NCBI GenBank assembly: GCA_017307505.1
Contig: JAFKEE010000018.1
Span: 122,737 to 186,736 of the forward strand
DNA length: 64,000 nucleotides
Direction of reading: 5' to 3'
From: Acidobacteriota bacterium
GTDB taxonomy: Bacteria; Acidobacteriota; Terriglobia; Bryobacterales; Bryobacteraceae
Below, piece after piece: positions 18,293 to 26,022 of the stretch. A program made the position numbers and the translations under genes. The notes below the pieces were generated by a model, which was not told where the DNA came from, did not search any database, and worked only from the letters and a program-made list of their open reading frames with translations. The stretch's first letter is position 1. Every line of letters begins with the position of its first letter.

Positions 18293-18305
18293 AACCTAAA
18301 CCTAG
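18293..18305. promoter_or_regulatory. Tandem ACCTAA/ACCTAG half-sites next to the regulator start
   Basis: AACCTAAACCTAG holds two direct copies of the same half-site found in the palindrome at 18424-18443, immediately upstream of the regulator GTG. It could serve autoregulation. Its complement also supplies AGG runs that might act as Shine-Dalgarno, so the resemblance may be chance. Confidence 0.25.
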
Positions 18306-18392
18306 CCCATGCTGCCGGAGAGCCGCAACCTGTCCGATGACAGAGGAAAAGTGACCGTTCCCGGGCGGAATTGGCCCGAATGCGGGAAGTGC

Positions 18393-18421
18393 TTGCTAAA
18401 CCGGCCCAGTCCGCTTAGAAT
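18393..18421 (+). promoter_or_regulatory. Sigma-70-like promoter of the second TonB receptor
   Basis: TTGCTA (18393-18398), a 17-base spacer and TAGAAT (18416-18421) match the -35/-10 consensus at 4/6 and 5/6. The expected start of transcription, near 18428, falls inside the adjoining palindrome, so a bound repressor would block it. Confidence 0.6.
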
Positions 18422-18423
18422 GC

Positions 18424-18443
18424 AATTTAGGCACACCTAAATT
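18424..18443. promoter_or_regulatory. DtxR/MntR-like operator palindrome
   Basis: Perfect 8-bp inverted repeat AATTTAGG-CACA-CCTAAATT. The TTAGG/CCTAA core matches known binding sites of the DtxR/IdeR/MntR family. It overlaps the predicted transcription start of the receptor gene, and the divergent gene encodes a regulator of that family. Confidence 0.7.
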
Positions 18444-18470
18444 CTGGGGACGGGGACAACTGAACACTGC

Positions 18471-20873
18471 ATGCGCCACCACTTTCGCTGGTTCTGGCCG
18501 ATCTATTTCTGTGTCTGTTCGTGCGCCTTTGGGCAGAGCACCGCTTCCGTGGCGGGGACGGTGCACGACCAGACAGGGGCGCCTGTCTCCGGAGCGCACG
18601 TGGTTGTGAAGAGCCCCTTGACGAATTTCGAGCGAAGCTCCGTGTCCGACGCGGACGGCGCATTCCAGCTCACGAATATCCCGGCCAGGAACTACGAAGT
18701 GAGTGTCCAGGCGCCCGGATTCCGGCCCTTTGAGACGACGGTCATGCTGGCCGCGCGTCTCACCGCGGAACTGCAGGTGAAGCTCGAACTGGCGGCGAAC
18801 GAAACGCATGTCAGCGTGACGGCGAATGACCGGGCACTGCTCGTGAATGCGGAAGAGACGGGGACGCGCGCTCAGTTGAGCGAGACCGACATCGGCAAGA
18901 TGGCCCTCCAGGTGGGCAATCGAGGACTGGAGGCCGTGGTCGTCAGCTTCCCCGGGTTCGCGCAAAACGCCAATGGAGCCATCCATCCGCGGGGCGCGCA
19001 CAACCAGATGTCATTCATCATTGACGGCATGCCGATCACGGATCAGCTTACCGGTGCGTTTGCCAATTCCGTGGATCCTAACATTGTCCAAAACGTGGAG
19101 CTGTTCACAGGAAATATCCCGGCGGAGTTCGGGAATAAAGTTTCGGCCGTGGTGAATGTGACGAGCAAGACCGGCCTGGGCACGGGCCGGTTGCTGGGCG
19201 GATCGATCGCGGTGAGCGGAGCCGGGTTCGACACATTGTCCCAGGTGACTCAGGTGGCCGGAGAGAAGGGGAGACTCGGGTTCACGTTTTCGCTGAACAC
19301 GATGAAGTCCAATCGCTACCTGGACCAGGTCTCCCTCGACAACCTGCACAACGGCGGCAATTCGCAGCGGGCATTCTCGAGACTGGACTACCAGGCCGGC
19401 GCGCACGATGTACTGCGGTTGAACATGCTGGCCGGGCGGTCGTCCTTCGAACTGGCTAACCTGCGCTCCCAGCAGGCGCGAGGGATGGACGAGCGCCAGG
19501 AACTGCGGGATATTTCCGCCGCTCTCGGGTGGGTGCATACGTTCAACGCGAATACGCTGTGGAGCAGCAACTCCTCCTACCGGACGACGGTGGCTCAACT
19601 GTTCCCCAGTGCCGTCGACTTTCCGGTGACGGCGGCGCAGGCCCGGCATCTCTCGACGGTGTCTCTTCTCAATCAGTTGAGCATTGTGCGCGGGCGGCAC
19701 AATATCCGCTTCGGCGCCGACGTTCAGCATTTCCCGGTGAGTGAGAATTTCTCGTTCGGCATTACGGACCCGCTGTTCAACGCGCCTGAATCGACGGCCT
19801 ATTTACCTAATCTGCTGGCCTTCGACCTGAGCCGCGGCGGCCGGTTATTCCAGTTCTCCAAGCGCGCCTCGGGGTCGCTCTACTCCAGTTACCTGCAGGA
19901 TGAGATCAACCTGGGCGACCTGCATGTCTCAGTCGGGCTCCGCTTCGACAATTACCGGTTCCTGGTGCATGGCAGCCAGTTCCAGCCCCGGCTCGGAATC
20001 TCCTACAACATCCGCCGGACCGGGACGGTGTTGCGGGCATCCTACAACCGGCTGTACCATACGCCGCCCAACGAGAATCTACTCATCTCGAACTCCAATG
20101 AATCGAGCGTGCTGGTGGCGCCCGACATCCGCGAGACAGTTGGGAGTGCCGTGGTGCTGATCCGGCCGGAGCGGCAGAACCTCTACGAAATGGGGCTGCA
20201 GCAAGCGGTGGGGCGGCGGGTCAGCCTGAACGCGTCGTTCTATCACAAGGACGCGAAAGACCAGCAGGACAACAACAGCTTCTTCAATACGCCCATCATC
20301 TTTCCGATGCAGTTGAAGTCGATCCGAGTGAACTCGGTGGAAGGCCGCATGGTGCTGACTCCCGTGAATGGGTTTTCGGGATCGGTGAGTGTGACTCATG
20401 CCCGGGCGATCTCCACGCCACCGTTCACGGGCGGACTCTACATTGGCAACGGCGACGTCGCACTGCTGAACTCAGGGCCCTTCGTAATCGATCACGACCA
20501 GGTGCTGAGCCTGCAGACGATTTTGAACTACACCAGCAGGAAGGGCTTCTACGCGACCTGCTCAATGCGCTATGACAGCGGTCTGGTGACGGCGGCCGCG
20601 GATCCGGTGCAAGTGGCGAGCGATCCTGACTACGCCGACCTGCTGCCGCTGGTGAACCTGGCCTCGGCTCCGCCCCGCACCAGGCCGCGCGCCGTGACAG
20701 ACCTGGTGCTGGGCTACCAGCGTCTGCGCGGAGAGAAACGGCAGTGGGAGGCCTCTGTGCAGATTTCAAACCTCACGAACGAGCGCGCGCTGTACAACTT
20801 CCAATCCGCTTTCGTGGGCACACGCCTGGTGCAACCGCGGACAACGGGCGTCCGGCTTTCCTGGTTCTTCTGA
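18471..20873 (+). CDS. TonB-dependent receptor, probably metal-regulated
   Basis: 800 aa. Signal peptide ends near CSCAFGQS (about 22). A carboxypeptidase-regulatory-like domain (28-105: VAGTVHDQTGAPVSGAHVVV ... FQLTNIPARNYEVSV) precedes the plug (MSFIIDGMPITDQLTG, VELFTGNIPAEFGNK) and a barrel ending in TGVRLSWFF. It is shorter than the Oar-like receptor at 9225. The promoter, the DtxR-like palindrome and the divergent DtxR-type gene suggest it is repressed by iron or manganese, so the cargo may be a metal chelate. No FecR or sigma-factor partner is seen. Confidence 0.9.
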   Translation: MRHHFRWFWPIYFCVCSCAFGQSTASVAGTVHDQTGAPVSGAHVVVKSPLTNFERSSVSDADGAFQLTNIPARNYEVSVQAPGFRPFETTVMLAARLTAELQVKLELAANETHVSVTANDRALLVNAEETGTRAQLSETDIGKMALQVGNRGLEAVVVSFPGFAQNANGAIHPRGAHNQMSFIIDGMPITDQLTGAFANSVDPNIVQNVELFTGNIPAEFGNKVSAVVNVTSKTGLGTGRLLGGSIAVSGAGFDTLSQVTQVAGEKGRLGFTFSLNTMKSNRYLDQVSLDNLHNGGNSQRAFSRLDYQAGAHDVLRLNMLAGRSSFELANLRSQQARGMDERQELRDISAALGWVHTFNANTLWSSNSSYRTTVAQLFPSAVDFPVTAAQARHLSTVSLLNQLSIVRGRHNIRFGADVQHFPVSENFSFGITDPLFNAPESTAYLPNLLAFDLSRGGRLFQFSKRASGSLYSSYLQDEINLGDLHVSVGLRFDNYRFLVHGSQFQPRLGISYNIRRTGTVLRASYNRLYHTPPNENLLISNSNESSVLVAPDIRETVGSAVVLIRPERQNLYEMGLQQAVGRRVSLNASFYHKDAKDQQDNNSFFNTPIIFPMQLKSIRVNSVEGRMVLTPVNGFSGSVSVTHARAISTPPFTGGLYIGNGDVALLNSGPFVIDHDQVLSLQTILNYTSRKGFYATCSMRYDSGLVTAAADPVQVASDPDYADLLPLVNLASAPPRTRPRAVTDLVLGYQRLRGEKRQWEASVQISNLTNERALYNFQSAFVGTRLVQPRTTGVRLSWFF

Positions 20874-20893
20874 CAGACGGGCCCGTTTCCATG

Positions 20894-20899
20894 TATGTA
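20894..20899 (+). promoter_or_regulatory. Possible -10 box of a leaderless kinase message
   Basis: TATGTA ends six bases before the GTG at 20906. The in-frame codon two before the GTG is TAA, so no earlier start exists, and the only purine run (AAAGG) touches the start codon and cannot act as a normal Shine-Dalgarno. Confidence 0.3.
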
Positions 20900-20905
20900 T
20901 AAAGG

Positions 20906-21886
20906 GTGAATCCGCTCCGCTTACTGGCGCTGGCCGATGACCTGACGGGCGCACTGGAAGCAGGCGCGCGTTTCCGTGATTCCGTCGTTCTGCTGAAGCC
21001 GCGACCGGACCGGCCGGAGAGTGTGATCGTGATGGACACGGAGTCCCGCCATCTGGCACCCGACGTGGCCGCATTCCGGCTGCTGGGCGCCATGGAGAAT
21101 GTGGTCTCCGACATCGTCTACAAAAAGACCGATTCCACATTACGCGGCAACATTGGGGCGGAGTTCAAAGCGCTGCTTGGAGCCTACCCCGAGTCCACGA
21201 TCTGTTATGTGCCCGCCTACCCGGAGCTTGGGCGAACCGTCCGCGGCGGCGTACTGCTGGTGGACGGTGTCCCTGTTCACCAGACCAGCTTTGCCCGGGA
21301 TCCGTTGAACCCAGTAACTGAAAGCCACATAAGCAGGGTGCTGGCTGCGCAGGGCTGCGATCTGGAGCGGGTGCGGATTTTCGATGGGGAGACGCCCGAG
21401 GATGTTCAAGCGGCGGCCGCGGAGGCGTTGTCAGGGCCTCGACCGGTCGTGATGGCAGGGCCCGCGGCGTTGGCTGGAGCGCTCGCACAGGCTCTGAGCA
21501 TAGTGCGGGCCGCGCCTACGAAGTGGCCGGAAGTTTCCGACTGTGTCGTGATTAACGGCAGCGCACACCCCGCGTCCGCGGCCCAGGTCCAGATGGCCCT
21601 GGCCAAAGGAATCCCGTGGGCCTTTGACCGGGTGGCGGGCGCACACGACACCTTCATTATTTTTGGCGGCGATACGGCGCGCGGGGTCCTGCATCGGCTG
21701 GACGATCCGTTGCTGTTCCCTCTGGGCGAAGTGCTGCCGGGCGTTCCGGTCTCGCTGTTTGAACATGAGGGGCGGAAGCGGGTGCTTGTCAGCAAAGCCG
21801 GCGGTTACGGCGCGCCGGATCTGCTGCTGCGGTTGTACGAACGGCTCTGCCAGACTGAAAAGGAATCATGGAACTGCTCGGCATAA
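20906..21886 (+). CDS. Four-carbon acid sugar kinase family protein (DUF1537, OtnK/DtnK-like)
   Basis: 326 aa. The N-terminal sugar-binding domain opens with LALADDLTGALEAGARF and contains YKKTDSTLRGNIGAE. The C-terminal nucleotide-binding domain has FGGDTARGVL, LGEVLPGVP and LVSKAGGYG. Typical members are about 410-430 aa; the shortening lies in the middle, between the domains, so the fold may still be complete. Members phosphorylate D-erythronate, D-threonate or related acids. The last 19 bases overlap the PdxA-type dehydrogenase, the usual partner that oxidises the 4-phosphate. Confidence 0.85.
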   Translation: MNPLRLLALADDLTGALEAGARFRDSVVLLKPRPDRPESVIVMDTESRHLAPDVAAFRLLGAMENVVSDIVYKKTDSTLRGNIGAEFKALLGAYPESTICYVPAYPELGRTVRGGVLLVDGVPVHQTSFARDPLNPVTESHISRVLAAQGCDLERVRIFDGETPEDVQAAAAEALSGPRPVVMAGPAALAGALAQALSIVRAAPTKWPEVSDCVVINGSAHPASAAQVQMALAKGIPWAFDRVAGAHDTFIIFGGDTARGVLHRLDDPLLFPLGEVLPGVPVSLFEHEGRKRVLVSKAGGYGAPDLLLRLYERLCQTEKESWNCSA

Positions 21887-22830
21887 CCATGGGCGACTCC
21901 AGCGGAGTCGGCCCGGAGATCCTCCTGAATGCCTTTCAGCGAGGGGAGATCACGTGCCCGTTCGTCGCTTATGGCGACACTGCGGCGCTGGAACGCTACA
22001 ACACGCACGGAGTGGAGCTGCGTTCCATCCTGCAGCCGGACGATTACCGGCCGGGTGTCCTCAACGTGGTCAACTCGGCCCTGATGAGCGGCGCCGATGT
22101 CACGCCCGGGGTCATCAATGCGAAGTCGGGCCACGCCGCGCGGGAATATGTCATCGCCGCTACGAACGCGGCTCTGGCCGGGCAGATCGCGGCTATGGTG
22201 ACGCTGCCGATGAACAAGGAAGCGACTCAACTGACGGATCCGGGCTTCACGGGCCACACCGAGTTGATCGGCGCACTCTGCGGAGTGGAAGACGTCACGA
22301 TTATGCTGGCGTCGGACCAGTTGATTGTGACTCACGTGAGCACGCACTGTTCTTTGGCCGAGGCCATTGCGCGGGCAAAATTCGACCGGATCCGCACGAT
22401 TATCCGGATGACCAGCGAGGCAGTGCTCCGGCTGAAGCCCGGTGCGAAGATCGCTGTGGCCGGCCTGAATCCACACGCCGGGGAGAACGGGCTCTTCGGT
22501 GATGAGGAGATCCGCGAGATCCGTCCTGCCGTGGAATGGGCGCAGGCGCAGGGGATGCCTGTCGATGGGCCGTTTCCACCAGACACAGTGTTTTTTCTGG
22601 CCGTGCGCAAGAAGCGTTACGACGCAATCGTGTGCATGTACCACGACCAGGGCCATATCCCACTGAAACTGCTGGATTTCGAAGCGGGGGTGAATGTCGC
22701 CCTGGGGCTGCCGATTATCCGGACTTCCGTGGACCACGGCACAGCCTTCGACATCGCGGGGCAAGGCATCGCTTCGACGGTCAGCCTGCTGCGGGCGATC
22801 GAATTCGCGCAGCGCCTGATCAGAACTTGA
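21868..22830 (+). CDS. pdxA: 4-hydroxythreonine-4-phosphate dehydrogenase family (PdxA/PdxA2)
   Basis: 320 aa, standard length. Begins ITMGDSSGVGPEI, the family hallmark, and has MNKEA, FTGHTELIG and CMYHDQGHIPLK with the His residues that bind the divalent metal. PdxA acts in vitamin B6 synthesis, while PdxA2 dehydrogenates D-threonate or D-erythronate 4-phosphate. The overlap with a DUF1537 kinase favours the PdxA2 role, but the gene could serve both. It overlaps the convergent acyltransferase end by 11 bases. Confidence 0.88.
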   Translation: MELLGITMGDSSGVGPEILLNAFQRGEITCPFVAYGDTAALERYNTHGVELRSILQPDDYRPGVLNVVNSALMSGADVTPGVINAKSGHAAREYVIAATNAALAGQIAAMVTLPMNKEATQLTDPGFTGHTELIGALCGVEDVTIMLASDQLIVTHVSTHCSLAEAIARAKFDRIRTIIRMTSEAVLRLKPGAKIAVAGLNPHAGENGLFGDEEIREIRPAVEWAQAQGMPVDGPFPPDTVFFLAVRKKRYDAIVCMYHDQGHIPLKLLDFEAGVNVALGLPIIRTSVDHGTAFDIAGQGIASTVSLLRAIEFAQRLIRT

Positions 22831-23908
22831 GGAACCACTGCTTTCGCCACAGCGCCCAGGCGATGAGGTAGAGGATCAGGACATTCGCCAGGGCGTAGAG
22901 CAGGCTCGCGTTGATCGGCGAGGCGACAGCCAGGCAGACATTCTGGTGGAACCAGGCTCCGGCTCCGCTCCCGGCGGCGATCTTGGCCAACGCCCCGCTC
23001 AGCAGGAACATCAGGATTGCGTTGGAGCCGAAGATCTCGAAGGGCCGGAACCCGTGGCCGAAGCCGCGCACATCGCTGATGTAATACCAGGCTCCGAAAA
23101 GTAGGGAGGCGAGACCCGCCATCAGAACCGAGTAGGACGTCGTCCACAGGTTCTTGTTGAATGGCATCCAGATGGCGAGCAAATAGGCGAGGGCCAGCAG
23201 GCCGGCACCCGCGCCAAACAATATGCGCAGCCTCTGCAACGGCACCGGAAAGCGGCGCAGCAGGTGGCCGGTGAGGATCCCAAAGAAGACGGTTCCGATG
23301 GCGGGCAGGGTGCTGACAATGCCCTCGGGATCCCAAACTTTCGTCACGCGCCACATGTGGCCGCTGAGGAACTGGGTGTCGACATAGCGGGCGAAATTGC
23401 ACTCCTTCGTGAGAGAGCCGGGGCCGCACTCCGGAGTGGGATACAGCGTCATCAGGCACCAATAGAGGATATTCAGGCCGACCAGCCAGGCGATCTGGCC
23501 GCGTACCTTGGTGAACAGAAAGACGACTCCGGCGATCAGATAGCAGACAGCGATGCGCTGCAGGACGCCAGGAATGCGGATGGTGGCAAAGTGGATGTTT
23601 GGGAACGGGCCCAGCAGGAAGCCCAGCAGAAAGATGATGACGGCTCGCTGGATTGTGTGGCGCAGCAGGGCCCGGCGATCGTCGCCGCGTTCCATCCGGC
23701 GGGCGGTGGAGAGCGTCATGGCCACGCCGACAATCCACAGGAAGAACGGAAAGACGGTGTCGGTGAAGGTCCAACCGTGCCATTCGGCGTGTTCCAGCGG
23801 TGCGTAGGTGGGGCCGGGTCCGGGATTGTTGACCAGAATCATCGAAGCGATGGTCGCGCCTCGAAATAGATCGAGTGCCTGGAGTCTTGCTCTCGGGGCG
23901 GTGGTCAT
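22820..23908 (-). CDS. HGSNAT-like membrane acyltransferase (DUF5009/NagX-type)
   Basis: 362 aa with about ten membrane helices. The N-terminus ALDLFRGATIASMILVNNPG and FTDTVFPFFLWIVGVAMTLS are hallmarks of the heparan-alpha-glucosaminide N-acetyltransferase-like family (NagX in gut and soil bacteria). It may transfer acetyl groups across the membrane to amino sugars. The start is 26 bases from the divergent small gene at 23935. Confidence 0.85.
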   Translation of the reverse strand: MTTAPRARLQALDLFRGATIASMILVNNPGPGPTYAPLEHAEWHGWTFTDTVFPFFLWIVGVAMTLSTARRMERGDDRRALLRHTIQRAVIIFLLGFLLGPFPNIHFATIRIPGVLQRIAVCYLIAGVVFLFTKVRGQIAWLVGLNILYWCLMTLYPTPECGPGSLTKECNFARYVDTQFLSGHMWRVTKVWDPEGIVSTLPAIGTVFFGILTGHLLRRFPVPLQRLRILFGAGAGLLALAYLLAIWMPFNKNLWTTSYSVLMAGLASLLFGAWYYISDVRGFGHGFRPFEIFGSNAILMFLLSGALAKIAAGSGAGAWFHQNVCLAVASPINASLLYALANVLILYLIAWALWRKQWFLKF

Positions 23909-23921
23909 CTCAGTGAGACGC

Positions 23922-23927
23922 TACCAT
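23922..23927 (+). promoter_or_regulatory. Possible -10 box of a leaderless message
   Basis: TACCAT ends seven bases before the ATG at 23935, in a divergent gap of only 26 bases with no Shine-Dalgarno sequence. The match to TATAAT is weak. Confidence 0.25.
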
Positions 23928-23934
23928 ATCGGAC

Positions 23935-24249
23935 ATGACCGAAGAGGTGGGGCTGCTGGTGTGCGGGGAAAATCACTTCATCGTGAGAGGTCCGCGGCCG
24001 ACCTTGGAGGAGGCTGTGGCGCTTGCCCGGCGCTGGTCGGTGATTACCATCGGCAGCGGCATCGTCGCGACCGCGGAACGGCTTCCCTGGCGTGTTTCGA
24101 CTCGGGCGTTCCGCGAAGAGTTGAGTTGGGCCGTCCAGGTGGACGACAGCCCGCCGTCGGAAGCCGTGGCCCAGTTGTTGAGGGAACTGGAGCAGCGCGG
24201 AGTCGAGATCCGGAGGCCCAATCGCGCTAGCCTAAAGACAGAATCGTGA
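23935..24249 (+). CDS. Conserved-looking small protein of unknown function
   Basis: 104 aa, soluble, no signal peptide or membrane segment. It contains LLVCGENHFIVRGPRPTLEEAVALARRW and a C-terminal helix (EAVAQLLRELEQRGVEI). I do not recognise the family. Its stop overlaps the GTG of the M1 peptidase by four bases, so the two are translationally coupled and probably functionally linked. Confidence 0.65.
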   Translation: MTEEVGLLVCGENHFIVRGPRPTLEEAVALARRWSVITIGSGIVATAERLPWRVSTRAFREELSWAVQVDDSPPSEAVAQLLRELEQRGVEIRRPNRASLKTES

Positions 24250-25898
24250 CCGACATCCACTCCTACTCGAATCCCACGGAATCCCGTGTGCGCCACGTCG
24301 AACTCGATCTGGCGGTCTCCTTTGCCGAGAAAAAGCTGCGGGGGGCTGCGACCCTGACGCTGGACCCGGCCGGCAAGACGCTGGTCCTGGATACGCGCGA
24401 TCTCAACATACTGCGCGTGAACGGCTCGTCGTCGGGCTTTACTCTGGGAGCGAGAGACAAGTTTCTGGGCGCCCCGTTGACCATCCCGCTGGCGCCGGGT
24501 GTTCGGAGCGTGGTGGTCGAGTACGAGACCTCGCCGGAAGCGTCCGGCTTGCAGTGGCTGGAGCCGCCGCAGACCGCGGGGAAGAAGCACCCCTTCCTGT
24601 TTTCTCAATCGCAGGCGATCCATGCCCGGTCGTGGATCCCGATTCAGGATTCGCCCGGCGTCCGGGTGACCTACTCGGCGCGGATTCACGCTCCGGTGCC
24701 GCTGATCCCATTGATGTCGGCGCGCGTAGTGCGGCCCGGCCATTTCCATCTGCCTGAGCCGATTCCGCCGTATCTCATCGCCCTCGCGGTGGGCGATCTG
24801 CAGTTCCAGGCGATTGGCCAGCGCTGCGGCGTCTGGGCCGAACCTTCGGTCCTGAAGGGCGCGGCCTGGGAGTTCGCCGACATGGAAAAGATGGTGGCCG
24901 CCGCGGAGAGCCTCTACGGGCCTTACCGCTGGGGCCGTTACGATCTGCTGGTACTGCCTCCGTCGTTCCCGTTCGGAGGCATGGAGAATCCCTGTCTGAC
25001 CTTTGCCACGCCAACCGTGATCGCAGGCGACCGGTCTCTGGTCTCGCTGGTTTCGCATGAGCTGGCGCATTCGTGGTCGGGCAATCTGGTGACGAATGCG
25101 ACTTGGTCCGACTTCTGGCTGAATGAGGGATTCACCACGTACATCGAACGCCGGATTCAGGAGGCGCTGTATGGGCGCCGCCAATCCGAGATGGAGTTCG
25201 CCATCGAGGTGGGAGAGCTCAAGGAGGAGATGAAGGATCTGCCGCCGGCCGATCAGCACCTGGCTGTCGACCTGAAAGGCAGGGATCCGGATGATGGCAT
25301 GACACAGGTGCCCTACGGCAAGGGTGCGCTGCTGCTGCGGAAGTTGGAAGAGAAGTATGGCCGCGAGAAGTTCGACGCCTGGATCCGGTCCTATTTCGAC
25401 CACTTCGCGTTCCAGTCGATCACGACGGACCAATTTGTGTCCTACCTGCATCAGTCGTTCCCCAACGAAAACCTGGACAGCTGGATTCATCAGCCAGGAT
25501 TGCCGCCGGACGCTCCGAAGATCAGCTTCGACTTCGAGACGAAGCCCCGCAAGGCCTGGGTCACGGCGGAATGGCTGCACTGGCTGCGATCGCTGCCGGA
25601 GAATCTGAGTGCAGCGAAGATGGCCGAATTGGACCAGCAATGGGACTTCACTCACGCCGGCAACAGTGAGGTGGCGGCCCAGTGGCTGTTGATGGCCGTG
25701 CGCGCGAAGTACGAGCCGGCCTATCCTCGGCTGCAGGAGTTCCTCGTGCACGTAGGGCGCAGGAAGTTCGTGAAACCCTTGTTTGATGCGCTTGTGAAGA
25801 CGTCCGACGGCAGGGCGCTGGCACAAGCCATCTACAAGCAGGCGCGGCCTGGGTATCACCCGATCACTCAGGCGACGGTAGATGCTGTATTGAAATAA
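24246..25898 (+). CDS. M1-family zinc aminopeptidase (leukotriene-A4-hydrolase-like)
   Basis: 550 aa. The exopeptidase motif GGMEN (about 245-249) precedes HELAHSWSGN (about 271) and NEGFTTYIERR, which supply the two His, the catalytic Glu and the third ligand Glu. The C-terminal part (about 400-550) is all-helical, as in LTA4H-type aminopeptidases, and slightly short for the family (about 600). It has no signal peptide, so it probably acts in the cytoplasm on small peptides. The GTG start overlaps the preceding small gene by four bases. Confidence 0.9.
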   Translation: MTDIHSYSNPTESRVRHVELDLAVSFAEKKLRGAATLTLDPAGKTLVLDTRDLNILRVNGSSSGFTLGARDKFLGAPLTIPLAPGVRSVVVEYETSPEASGLQWLEPPQTAGKKHPFLFSQSQAIHARSWIPIQDSPGVRVTYSARIHAPVPLIPLMSARVVRPGHFHLPEPIPPYLIALAVGDLQFQAIGQRCGVWAEPSVLKGAAWEFADMEKMVAAAESLYGPYRWGRYDLLVLPPSFPFGGMENPCLTFATPTVIAGDRSLVSLVSHELAHSWSGNLVTNATWSDFWLNEGFTTYIERRIQEALYGRRQSEMEFAIEVGELKEEMKDLPPADQHLAVDLKGRDPDDGMTQVPYGKGALLLRKLEEKYGREKFDAWIRSYFDHFAFQSITTDQFVSYLHQSFPNENLDSWIHQPGLPPDAPKISFDFETKPRKAWVTAEWLHWLRSLPENLSAAKMAELDQQWDFTHAGNSEVAAQWLLMAVRAKYEPAYPRLQEFLVHVGRRKFVKPLFDALVKTSDGRALAQAIYKQARPGYHPITQATVDAVLK

Positions 25899-26007
25899 AG
25901 AAATTGTGTACGGATTGATTGGGCCATCCCAAAGCTCGATTGTCGTAATTTATTGCGCTTCCTTCATCATCGACTGCACTTTTGTCTGCATGTTTTGAGG
26001 AATGCGT

Positions 26008-26013
26008 TATAAT
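26008..26013 (+). promoter_or_regulatory. -10 box (TATAAT) just before the VWFA gene
   Basis: An exact TATAAT ends nine bases before the ATG at 26023, in an AT-rich gap (25899-26022). No Shine-Dalgarno sequence lies between them, so the message would be nearly leaderless and the in-frame ATG at 26002 would not be used. No clear -35 element is seen. Confidence 0.5.
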
Positions 26014-26022
26014 TGCGGCCAA

